DNA of 64,000 bases, taken from NCBI GenBank assembly GCA_947652115.1, contig OX393563.1:26198294-26262293 (forward strand), read 5' to 3'. Under the pieces are notes generated by a model that saw nothing but the letters and a program-made list of their open reading frames with translations, made no database searches and had not been told where the DNA came from. The translations under genes were made by a program, and so were the position numbers. Source of the stretch: Blastomussa wellsi. Its lineage: Eukaryota; Cnidaria; Anthozoa; Scleractinia; Plerogyridae. Below are positions 23,591 to 32,238 of the stretch, one piece after another. Position 1 is the stretch's first letter, and every line of letters starts with the position of its first letter.

Positions 23591-24025
23591 TCATACGACA
23601 GAAGCAACATCAATTTTAAGATCATCCTTCTGATTCATTACCAATGTCAAGTGTTCTCGAGAAAATTCACCACTCCTCAAAGAAGTTCTAATTTCTCCCA
23701 TAAGATGTTGATAAGTCTGATAAGCATATTTACTCATTCTTATCTTATCATCTAAATTTTTATGTTTTATGTACATTTGAATTATAATAGTTGCAGAAGA
23801 TATCCCAACAAGTCCAATTCCACTCGTTGCTATAGTTGAAATTATACCTTCACTAGAAAATAAGACGGAAGCAGTATCAGCAATGATTTTCCATTTTCTG
23901 TATTTCTTATGAGCCATCATATAACACCAACTCTTTTTATGATATGACTTATAATAAGATTTCAATTCTTCGGCTTCTTCTCTTGACAATTTTTCGGAGA
24001 TATGATTAAAGTCAATTATTTCCAT
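23591..24025 (-). CDS. Small two-helix membrane protein of the virus-like element
   Basis: An intact 144-codon ORF from ATG 24025. The N-terminal ~50 residues are charged and probably helical (SREEAEELKSYYKSYHKKSW). Two hydrophobic stretches follow: residues ~49-62 (WKIIADTASVLFSS) and ~65-91 (ISTIATSGIGLVGISSATII and onward). A polar tail rich in basic and acidic residues ends the protein. The layout, a coiled N-terminus with paired membrane helices and a helical tail, resembles SLATT-type small membrane proteins, but that is a layout comparison only. It is the last gene of the leftward block. It is the only sizeable ORF of the element without a visible break, which could mean late selection, recent arrival or simply its small size. 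Confidence 0.6.
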   Translation of the reverse strand: MEIIDFNHISEKLSREEAEELKSYYKSYHKKSWCYMMAHKKYRKWKIIADTASVLFSSEGIISTIATSGIGLVGISSATIIIQMYIKHKNLDDKIRMSKYAYQTYQHLMGEIRTSLRSGEFSREHLTLVMNQKDDLKIDVASVV

Positions 24026-24058
24026 TATACAAAATATATAATTATGGTAGATAATATC

Positions 24059-24256
24059 TTATTTTTCCACATAAAGTCCATTTCCAATTTCATTGAGTAG
24101 AACTTGATGGTGCTTTACATTATCCGTGTCAAAGAATTTATGTGATGATATTGCTATTTTTTCAGTTTTATAATTCCAGTCCCCAAAATATATTGTTCTA
24201 ATTGGAACATTACCTGAACGGAAAGTTTTGCTTACTTCAGCTCCATTTACATTCAT
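24059..24256 (-). CDS. Virus-like element ORF of unknown function (65 aa)
   Basis: The start ATG overlaps the stop of the preceding ORF in an ATGA arrangement (24253-24256). It either is a separate overlapping gene or continues the preceding ORF after a one-base shift. The product is hydrophilic, with an aromatic segment (YFGDWNYKTEKIAISS). No family was recognised. It lies 33 bp upstream of the two-helix membrane protein gene and shares its AT-rich codon usage. Confidence 0.4.
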   Translation of the reverse strand: MNVNGAEVSKTFRSGNVPIRTIYFGDWNYKTEKIAISSHKFFDTDNVKHHQVLLNEIGNGLYVEK

Positions 24257-24516
24257 TTATATGTGTTATTAATTTTACAAAACCAAAGCATTAAGTTTTC
24301 ATCAGTATAACTGCTGACGAGTGATAAAGATGCATATGTTTTACCTTTTTGAATAACTAATTGGTTTGAGGTGGTTATGAAAAAGTAAAAAATTAGATTT
24401 CTAGGTGCATCAAGAAAACTAATGGTAGAATATTTATTTTCATGTTTAAAGACAATAACAAATGCAAATTTATTAATATCTAAATTAATATTAATCTTAG
24501 CATTTTTCACATCCAT
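24253..24516 (-). CDS. Virus-like element ORF, beta-rich, probable fibre C-terminal part
   Basis: An 87-codon frame with alternating hydrophobic and polar residues (NKFAFVIVFKHENKYSTISF, then a FYFFITTSNQL segment) suggests beta strands, as in fibre knobs. It follows a stop and frame change from the upstream frame ending at 24552 and may be the broken continuation of that gene. The true gene boundaries cannot be decided from one decayed copy. Confidence 0.4.
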   Translation of the reverse strand: MDVKNAKININLDINKFAFVIVFKHENKYSTISFLDAPRNLIFYFFITTSNQLVIQKGKTYASLSLVSSYTDENLMLWFCKINNTYK

Positions 24517-24551
24517 TCCTTTTGGTCCAAAATAGTAGCTAATACTTTTAT

Positions 24552-25107
24552 TTAAATCAAAACTTGACTTGAATCTGAATTACTCACATCATTTGCTCCC
24601 TTTATTTCTATACCATATGTATTTGGATCAAATTTTAAATTTTGTGGATTTCTGAAGTAAAAAAAAGTATCGAATAACTGAAGATAAATCCCGTCATTAA
24701 TCAATTTACGATCCATCTGATTTTCTTCTCTCAAGATATCAGAATATTGCTTCAGAAGATATAAAGATACAGCAGAGTCTTCATCATCATCAGTTAAAAT
24801 TCCTCTTATGATTTTATTACTCATATTTATCGACTCATTGAAGTAAATTTGATTATTTTTAAAATAGAACAATTCATCGTAAATCTTAGAGTCCACATCA
24901 TTTGCATATCCAACAACTCCATAGACAATAATATAGCACTCCTCCCATTGATTATGAAGTTCAGTTGGAATGTCATGTTTCAAGTCGAAATTTATATCAA
25001 TATACAGTGTACCGTGATTTGAGTATTTATGAAAATGAACGATAAATTTTTTGTAATCTCCGAAATCTTTTGATGATTGTCTATTAACATTAATTGAATC
25101 AGAAGTG
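24552..25107 (-). pseudogene. Virus-like element structural ORF, fibre-associated
   Basis: The frame is open from about 25107 to the stop at 24552; the first 40 or so codons lack an ATG and run on from the fibre-like region. It contains a Trp/Glu/Cys-rich patch (NQWEECYIIVYGVVGYANDV), a run of acidic residues (LTDDDEDSAVSLYLLK) and mixed hydrophobic/polar stretches. No domain was recognised. Its position after the tail-fibre-like repeats suggests a shaft or head part of the same structural protein. Confidence 0.45.
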
Positions 25108-25241
25108 ACATTTCATTGAGTGTTAATATTCTACTTTGGGGATACGAAACAGAATGTATGTTCTTTTTTATGAAATGAACTTAAATCAAGACTTAATCTC
25201 CCCAAATACCAATAGAATTTTCCACCACTTCCACTCTTTAT

Positions 25242-26263
25242 TCACTCTGCATGTATTTCAAATTTTATTAAATCCCAATTATACCTATGAATTTTTAAAT
25301 CTTTATTTGCTAATATTAAATTTCTGATTTTACTTTCAGCTTTCCAACAATCAATCAATTTCATTGTGTCAGAAAATACATTAATTTTATTTGTTGATGG
25401 ATTTATTAAATTAAAATCAACGTATTTTTTTACTTGTGGCATCATCATCACCAGAAGGTAATCCGAGATTCACAATTTTAAAATCTTGCATATCCAAATT
25501 ACCAGTCATTTTATTTGATCCATCAATTTTCAAATAATTAGAAGACGATCCAATTTTTGAATCTACATATCTTTTAGTAGCAGCATCTTTATCATCTAAA
25601 GGATCCGCTAAATAAAAAATTCTATTATCTCCCATATTAAAAGAAGCCAGAGCCACCGTAGAACCATCTACTCTAAAAAAATTGTAGCTCTATCATCCAG
25701 ATATTCTTTAGTTACAGCATTTGTTGCACCAACATTATCTGCAGAATCAAAATCTAAGCTGATACCAGTAATTTTATTACCCCCCCCCCCCCCCCCCCCC
25801 ATATCTAAATTACCATTTCTATCCAGTTTCGGGAAATTATCGTCAATATACTTCTTTGGCACCAATGACTTCCCATCAAAATTAGCTGAAGAATATTCTT
25901 CAGAATTAATTATATTTTTACCGCCTACATCAAAAGAATTACCGTCAAAAGATCTGAGAAAATGCAAATTGAAATATTCTTTATTCACTACACTTTTCAT
26001 ATCTTTCACATAATCATCATATGGACCATCATCTCTTGTATCAGGATTATTCTCCAATCCAAAAATTTTATGTCCACCTAAATTTAAATCTCCTTTTTTA
26101 CATTCCCATGTGCTATATCACTTTTCAGAGTATCAAATTGATGTTTTGTTACAGCATCACCATCTTCAGTGCCTTCGGCCATATTAGTTATCCTCTTATT
26201 TCCAATATCATAATTTCCTTCTGGGGTCAATTTGAATAAATCATTCATAGTGGGCAAAGTCAT
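25242..26263 (-). pseudogene. Fibre-like structural gene, frameshifted
   Basis: The start ATG is at 26263. The sequence carries repeated units of the form 'GNYDIGNKRITNMAEGTEDG', 'NLDMGG...NKITGISL', 'FNMGDNRIFYLADPLDDKDA' and 'NLDMQDFKIVNLGLPSGDDD', each followed by A(V/A/T)(T/S)K(E/K/R)Y(L/V)D. This N-[ML]-[GQ]-x-[KR]-I-x-L repeat is known from trimeric fibre shafts of phages and animal DNA viruses. The frame breaks near 26095 (A run), near 25675 (A7 run) and near 25440. The most 3' piece ends at 25242. A C21 tract (25780-25800) falls inside one repeat and reads as extra glycines. This is an old copy, probably a non-functional structural protein. Confidence 0.6.
25780..25800. repeat. C21 homopolymer in a coding frame
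   Basis: On the minus strand this is a G run giving seven glycines where neighbouring shaft repeats have two. The frame is kept. It is either an expansion or an assembly artefact of a shorter G run. Confidence 0.8.
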
Positions 26264-26307
26264 TTATTACTCCCATTTATAAAAATAGTGTACACAATTG
26301 TTATATA
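26264..26307. promoter_or_regulatory. Divergent intergenic space (likely two promoters)
   Basis: 44 bp, AT-rich, lie between the leftward fibre-like gene (ATG 26263) and the rightward ATPase gene (ATG 26308). It must hold both promoters or at least both 5' ends. No motif can be named with confidence. Confidence 0.5.
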
Positions 26308-26946
26308 ATGAAGATTCCAAATTACGAAATTCATGGAAAAGGACAGAAAAATAATTACAGACAGTTATATTCGTATATGCCCTCAGATACCTTTCGTATG
26401 CTTGTCTGTGGCCCATCAGGTTCAGGTACATACGACTAGCACACTTATACACATGATATTAAAACCCCTGATTTTCTATGACGCCATATTCCTATACGCA
26501 AAAAACTTAGATCAAAATAAATATAAACTACTCATCAGCAAATTTGCCCCCATATCAAAACAAGTAGGTTATAACATAATTACCACATCTCAGAGTGAAA
26601 TAATACCAGTCACCCAACTATCACCACAAGGTCAAAAGATAGTCATTTTTATGACTTTGTTACAGAGAAAAATCAGAAACCACTATATAGATTACTTCAT
26701 TCAAGGACGTCTTATAAAAATTGCTCAGTCATCTATCTATCACAATCCTACTACTCCACTCCCAAAGACATTAGACTGAACTGCTCACATCTAACCATAT
26801 TTGACCTCCAATCAAAAACAGAGAGTAATGCTTTTTCAAGGGAGAGTGGCGTAACAAATGAGCAATACCGTAGAGCAATCCGTGATGAATATTCATTTCT
26901 CTACACTGATAAACCAAGAAAAATAATATCAAAGAATTTTAACTAA
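26308..26946 (+). pseudogene. Packaging-ATPase-like gene (A32/FtsK type), inactivated
   Basis: The reading frame opens at ATG 26308. It has an N-terminal KIPNYEIHGKG segment and a Walker A region, CGPSGSG (about 26408-26428), in which the conserved lysine codon is missing. A stop follows at 26437. Downstream, the continuing frames hold KPLIFYDAIFLYAKNL, ISKQVGYNII, a Walker B-like IVIF patch (about 26638-26655), IDYFIQGR, and the sensor-like VIYLSQSYY (about 26724-26750), ending RDEYSFLYTDKPRK and a stop at 26944-26946. Frame changes occur near 26435, 26650, 26690 and 26710. The domain order matches the packaging ATPases of nucleocytoplasmic viruses, Polintons and adenovirus-like groups. With the P-loop lysine lost and several shifts, it cannot be active. 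Confidence 0.7.
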
Positions 26947-26974
26947 CTACTGTGAGCTAGAGAATTAAGATTCC

Positions 26975-27026
26975 ATAAATACATTTTAATTTATGAAATT
27001 AAATTTATAAATTAAAATGTATTTAT
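26975..27026. terminator. Perfect 20-bp-arm hairpin between two element genes
   Basis: ATAAATACATTTTAATTTAT (26975-26994) pairs perfectly with 27007-27026 across a 12-base loop. It lies 28 bp after the ATPase stop and 34 bp before the next ATG. Such AT-only hairpins between genes are seen at transcript ends of virophages and Polinton-like viruses; function here is inferred from position. Confidence 0.55.
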
Positions 27027-27059
27027 AAATTTATCTACACAGAATATATATTAAGTGAT

Positions 27060-27772
27060 ATGCCAATTAGTAAATGGAAAGAAATTGCCAGAGAATAAGA
27101 ATCAAATGAAAAACTTATAAAAGAATTAATTATCAAATATTCGACTATAAACTTTCGCTTGAAGTTGGTCAATCACGATTTGAAAAAGTCTTCAAACCTA
27201 TTACATCACGTATCGATGAAGGCATTAATATAAAAAAAACCCAGCACCTAAAGTCTTAGCTGAAAAAGGTGTTGGTGAGGATTATGACGTGGAGCTCGAA
27301 GACGATGACTTTGATCCATATGATGATGGTTATGGTCCAGGTTCATCAAAACCCCCCGATCTCCCACCATATATACCACCAGATGACGATGAACACCTAC
27401 CACCGCCGCCACAGCCAAGAGAAAAATGGAGTAGTCCACCACCTTATAAAGATGATTTTAAAAAAATAAAAACTAAATTAAAAAGAGAAATTGTTGGAAG
27501 AAAGAAAAACATTAAGAAAACTCATTGGAAAATATGAAAAAAAGAGATGATTATGTTTGTAAACATGAAGAAGGAAAATTTTATGATAAACAATTGGTGA
27601 ACTGAGGGAAGAAGAAAAAGAGTTAACAAAAAGAATAGATGAAATTGTGCACTCGCCTAACAGCCGAAAGATGGCAGGATTCGATGTCCTGTGGGCAGAA
27701 AATTTGAAAAATCTTAAACTTCCCACACTGCCGAGAATTGTAAATAAAATCATTTCATGGAAAAAAAAGTAG
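27060..27772 (+). pseudogene. Acidic, proline-rich ORF of the virus-like element, inactivated
   Basis: The ATG at 27060 opens MPISKWKEIARE and is stopped by TAA at 27096. After further shifts the frame 27289-27537 encodes an acidic stretch (VELEDDDFDPYDDGYGPG) and a proline-rich stretch (PPYIPPDDDEHLPPPPQPRE), then Lys-rich sequence. A last segment, about 27645-27772, ends with GFDVLWAENLKNLKLPTLPR and IISWKKK before TAG 27770. Proline-rich motifs of the PPxY kind (PPPYKDD, 27448) are used by some viruses as late domains; whether this matters here is unknown. No enzyme domain was recognised. Its position right after the packaging ATPase suggests a virion or assembly role. Confidence 0.5.
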
Positions 27773-28606
27773 GGGTCACCGACCATTTAAGAGAGTAAAC
27801 TACCAGCAATGTTACGAAACGTCTTCTGGCCCTTTGTTTTTTCTCAGCGCACGCGCCCGATGGATGACGTGGCGTGACGAATTCCGTGCGCAGTAACGAA
27901 GCGCAGAAACATTAGCGCGAACTGCCTTAAGAAGATAGTTCACGTGATACAACATGTGACTTTCAAAAGAAAAACGAAATGATAGTTAAGGGATTGAGAG
28001 AGGTACACGGCCCATTAACCGATTCACGGGCGCGCTCGCGCGCGTTGCCATGGGGTTGAAATTTCGCTTCCGGTTACTTGCGTCAACCTGCGCGCGGAAA
28101 ATATAAACAACTCAATAACTTGCAAATTCGCTTACATTTAGAGGTTTTTTCTTTCTGTTTTACAGGATGCAAAATAAAAAAAAGTATAAACAAAGACAAA
28201 AAAAGAGAAAAATAGAAACACAAGAGCAAAAGAAATAAATAAAAAAACTAAGTTCGCGTGGCTTTCTTTGATCTTACCGAAGTGCGCTGGTTGTGCAAGT
28301 TGGGCTGCGCTGATTGGGTAATTTCCAAGATATATCGGGCGCACTTCCGGTTTCTTTAAATGCTAAAGGAAACGCGGTTTTTCATTAAATCGAGCCTTTT
28401 TCGAAGATTTTCGATTAAAGCCAACTTTGGAAACATAGCTATGCATTCTTTTTTCAAAATCATGCTTTTTTCAGAAAATTACAATTTTTTCAATATTTTG
28501 AAATTATCTCAAAACCTGAGCTTTTAGATAAAAACAAAATCTATGCATATCATAATGAGGATTAAAATTAACATATTGAATCAATGAAAATAATCCCGAT
28601 AAAGTA
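27773..28606. other. CpG-rich then AT-rich non-coding stretch
   Basis: A CpG-rich patch (about 27845-28085, many CGCG) contrasts sharply with the AT-rich island to its left and marks the return to host-like sequence. No gene was recognised. Confidence 0.45.
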
Positions 28607-28765
28607 ATAGATCAATTTCGATATTTTAAAATTCAGCCTAAAACAATAGACCTCAGCACGAGGCTCCGGGGTATAAATTATAGAGTTTGTGGGATTTATT
28701 CCCCGGAGCCTCGTAGTGATGTCTATTGTTTTAGGCTGAATATTAAAATATCGAAATTGGTCTAT
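28607..28765. mobile_element. 159-bp hairpin MITE
   Basis: An almost perfect inverted repeat: ATAGATCAATTTCGATATTTTAA and onward pairs with the complement ending at 28765. The arms are about 65 bp with a 25-bp centre (ATAAATTATAGAGTTTGTGGGATTT region). Non-coding. Confidence 0.75.
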
Positions 28766-29609
28766 TTGCCTGGGAGCCTTTGCATTTTTTCAGTGTTAGT
28801 CACATGGCCAAGGGCGTGGCCTGATGACGTCATTCCTGATGTTACTGGTCACGAAAAAATTAATACACCTGAGATAACCCTGAACTGACTAAAAGTGATG
28901 AGGTTATATGAGAATTAATTTTCCTTAACAACGGCTCGAAAAGATCAGTTAATGGGCCTTAGCTTTTGCGTTTCGAATTACCTTCCGTCGGTTAGCCGAA
29001 GATTTTGTGAGATCAAGTCAAATAGAGCTCGCTGTGGCAAATCCAACAATTTATATGGCGAATATAAATGTTTTACCTTTGAAACCACGTTCAATTTCGT
29101 TTCGAAAGATTGTAGTATTCCATTCGGTGGAAAATTCTCACAGAGCTAACCCTGAGAATTATTCAAAGAAAATAGCACGATTATTTTTCAAATAATGCGG
29201 GTATAAAAGGCAATCAGTATTTTAAAAAGAAGCTATGGGCGCGTCAGTATCTTTGTCACTCAGCAATTTCCAATCCAATCCAACTCAGCTTTATTGGACA
29301 TTAAAAGATTTTTTTACACATATTTCTTGCGCCCGCAAATAGTTACAAGTTAATCGAGGCGGAGGAAAGATGCCACACACAGATTGCTAAGACTTTTGCC
29401 GAATGCTACTTTCCCCCAAGTGAAGACAATTTGTGTTTCGCCAGCGCCCTTCTCCAAGTTATATGCTAATGAGGCAAAGCATAACCGGCCCCGACGCTGA
29501 TTTCCGTTTCGTAAACGGTCGATGCCATAATTGGTAACCAAGCTTTTCGGAAGGGACGATGCTATATCTGCTCTAGTTTAGGCCTGGACTAGGTAGAAAC
29601 TGGTTATAA

Positions 29610-30120
29610 TTTGGTGATATACTAATACACTCTTTTTTATATAAGAACGTCTAATTTTGTAGCTGAGGCTGAACATTCTTGTATTTTTTGGCGATTTGAG
29701 GCTGAAAGCGTTCTTTAAATGTTCTTAGATTTACATGTTGTAGTATTTCATGATGCGAACGTGAATAGGAAACCTATCAAAGTTCATTGCTTGCTGAGAT
29801 GTAGTATGAAGTTTCTTGCACATTCTTAAGCGACTTGCTCTGATACCACGTGCGAGATCTCTCGTCAACCAACAATGGCTAAATTTGGCTTTAGAAAAAG
29901 CATTGAACATAGAGATTTACAACGGGACAGTACGCGCAGAAAACCATTCATTAACCAACATTTAAAATATACAGTGAGCAAAATAAAAGCGTTCTTAATC
30001 GAGTCTCAGCCTGGGGAATGTTCTTAATACGTTCTTAAAATGTTGGTTTATTTCAGCCTCAACGTTCTTATAAAGAAGGTTCTTATAAAAGAAAAATAGT
30101 GTACACACTTACCAAAATTA
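29610..30120. mobile_element. Inverted-repeat element with AACGTTCTTA motifs
   Basis: The left end (about 29612-29660, TTGGTGATATACTAATACAC and TATAAGAACG) and the right end (about 30075-30118, GGTTCTTATAAAAG and GTGTACACACTTACCAAAA) are inverted. The interior has several copies of (A)GTTCTTA with CTGAGGCTGA / CAGCCTCA. No ORF is recognised, so it is probably a non-autonomous element. Confidence 0.5.
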
Positions 30121-30228
30121 ATGCTTAATTGTTCAATTCCACACTGGGTTGCTCACGGCAATACTTTAAGTAAAATAGACTTAGAAATTCATCTTTTATA
30201 ATGAAATTTTGTGGCGATTTGGCGGATC

Positions 30229-30294
30229 AGCCTGGCAGTGTAGTGGTTAGATAGGGATGTTGGCATGCCAGAGGTTCAGGGTTCGGTTCTGGTC
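30229..30294 (+). mobile_element. tRNA-derived SINE head
   Basis: The segment GCAGTGTAGTGGTTAGATAG resembles a pol III A box, and GGTTCAGGGTTCGGTTCTGG contains a B box (GGTTCGGTTC) at the expected distance of roughly 40 bp. No cloverleaf can be closed well, and the acceptor stem is poor, so this is a SINE rather than a tRNA gene. Confidence 0.5.
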
Positions 30295-31235
30295 ATTGAC
30301 GAACAATTTTTTTTCTTTCATTTTTTGTGGGAAAAACTCGATGATAGCCAAAAATATCCCAAGTGGCGAAAAAATGGCATCGACCGTTTACGAAATGGAC
30401 ATGAGCGGCGCCAACGTCAACAAAGATTCGTGACAGTGCATATCCAGAAAATTAAAAATAAAGTCTGTTTTCAAATTCTGCCGTAAAGTGATGAGGATAG
30501 CTGTGCCTTCGGACGTGTTATCACAAATTAAAGTTTGCTGACTGACGTTGATGATGTATTTACATGGATGGGAAAATGATATAAGGATTTGGTAAATTAA
30601 AAGGAACAATAACGAACAGATTTATTAAACAAAAATTATGTTAAAGACGAACAGCGACGGTACAGGGCGGTCCTGGATGATAGAAAAAGTAAATGGAGGA
30701 AGACGAGAAAATATTCTATTTATCGCAAGGCATCGCTTTGTCTGTGTAACATCTGTTTTTAAAACACTGTCTAAATATTAATATTAACATAGCCCACTCA
30801 ATAAACACTCTAGAAAACAAGTTCATACATGCGAGCGCTTACCAAAACTGAAAATATTGAGAATATTTTAACTAGACAAGGAACATATGATACATAATGA
30901 CTCATTATATTTAGACGGTGTGTTTCTTATCTGAATCTACAGCAATAATCTAGATCTGTGCTTTTCTGAGCTAAATAAAACAAAATTGCGTCATAGAAAA
31001 ATAACGGGTGTCCTTTGAAGAGAGCACTTTAAAGCGCTGACAACTTGCCCTGAGTATTTGGATTACGATTGGTTCATGCTCTTCAATTGAAGCATCAGTT
31101 GTGCAAACAGAAATGAATAAAAACCCATCAACAGAATGAAAGACACAATGTTGATAATAACAGCCTTTCACCTGCTCTGGCGTTTTGAACTGAGAGAAAA
31201 GCTTTGAAAGAAGGAGCGAGAAACCAATTCAGGAA

Positions 31236-32238
31236 ATGAATAAGTCGGATAGCGGTACTGGAAATTGCCTGTTTCTAGACGAATTGGACACGTCGCATGA
31301 TGGTTTTACGCTGGCGATCGAAATATTTACGCTTGTTGTGAACTCCCTATTCTCGATAACAGCTGTTATAGCAAATGCTTTAATAGCACTGACACGTCAT
31401 CTTTAGAACGCCATCGTTGCAATCTCCGTCAAGCGTTCTTCTTTGCTGCCTTGCCTTATCCGATTTCGTCACCGGACTAATCACGCAACCATCTTTTGTC
31501 GCCTTCAAAATCGCAGAGTTGACAGGTAACACGAAGTCAGTCTGCATTGGACGAATTGTGCACTGGGTCGCTGGTTTTACCTGTACAGGCGTATCCGTGA
31601 TGATTATCGCTTCCATCGCAATTGACAAATTTCTTGCCTTGTACTTGCACTTAAGATACAGAGAGATCGTTACCAACCAGCGAGTTGCAAAGGTGATATT
31701 ATTTATCTGGTTGTTCTGTGCATCTATTGGAATTTCCGTGGTGTTTATCAAGTCTGATAAGTATTGGACTTTCCTTCCACTTCCTATGCTACTGTTATCG
31801 TTATTGATTACCGCCGTGTGTTATTTCCAGATATTTAATATTTTGCACCGCCACCAGCGACAAATCATTGCTACAGAGAGAGTGGTTTCTCAAACCAAAA
31901 ATACCGCTATAGACTTGAAGAAATACAAAAAATCTGCTCTTACTATGGGCTACGTGGTCATTCTGTTCATTTGCAGCAACATGCCTTTCCTAATTGCGAT
32001 GGTTGTCCGTGTTGTCGTTGGGTACAATTCAAGCGTCAAGCTTGCTTACGAAAGTGGCTGCACTGTTATGTACGTCAATTCCACCCTTAATCCTGTTTTG
32101 TATCTTGTGCGAATGAAAGATGTCCGTGAAGCAGCCTTGACTCTGATAAGGAAATTTTACTCAGCTTCAGAACCGGTGATTCAATTCAGCACACGAAAAA
32201 ATGTATCCGAAGCTAAAGGGGCAAATGTTATTGCTTAA
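31236..32238 (+). CDS. Class A (rhodopsin-like) GPCR, one frameshift in TM1
   Basis: A seven-helix receptor in one exon. ATG 31236 opens an N-terminus with a glycosylation-poor head (MNKSDSGTGNCLFLDELDTS) and TM1 (TLVVNSLFSITAVIANALIA), then hits TAG at 31404. The frame one base later carries the rest. In order: TM2 (LLCCLALSDFVTGLITQPSF), TM3 with IDKFLALYLHLRY in the place of the DRY motif, TM4 (VILFIWLFCASIGISVVFI), TM5 (LLLSLLITAVCYFQIF), TM6 (MGYVVILFICSNMPFLIAMV) and TM7 with NPVLY in the place of NPxxY. A short tail ends at 32238. The LSDF and N-P motifs are intact. The ligand class is unknown; sequences of this look in cnidarians are often annotated as adenosine- or melanocortin-like. 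A single-base break near 31390-31403 makes it a pseudogene or reflects a sequencing or assembly error. Confidence 0.8.

Larger units (their letters stand above)
22750..27775. mobile_element. Decayed Polinton-like or virus-like element (partial)
   Basis: A roughly 5-kb island is distinctly more AT-rich than its flanks and holds closely packed ORFs in two divergent blocks. The leftward block is a two-helix membrane protein plus fibre-like structural ORFs; the rightward block is a packaging-ATPase-like pseudogene and an acidic proline-rich pseudogene. A packaging ATPase with fibre-like genes in an animal genome is the signature of Polintons, Polinton-like viruses or adintoviruses. Family-B polymerase, retroviral-type integrase, protease and double-jelly-roll capsid were not seen, so this is a fragment or a divergent lineage. 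Stops and frameshifts in nearly every gene show an old, inactive copy. The exact ends are unresolved: the left end may be near 22.75 kb, and the right end lies close to the GGGGTCACCGACC sequence at 27771. Confidence 0.6.

Noticed and set aside
24253..24256. ATGA overlap as proof of a translationally coupled gene pair
   Set aside because: All neighbours are frameshifted, so a one-base deletion explains it equally well.
27289..27442. A CRISPR-like or tandem-repeat array
   Set aside because: The repetition comes from Asp/Pro codons in the acidic proline-rich pseudogene; there are no spaced identical repeats anywhere in the window.
30229..30294. Possible tRNA gene
   Set aside because: A- and B-box-like motifs are present but no acceptor stem or anticodon arm can be paired; better explained as a SINE head.
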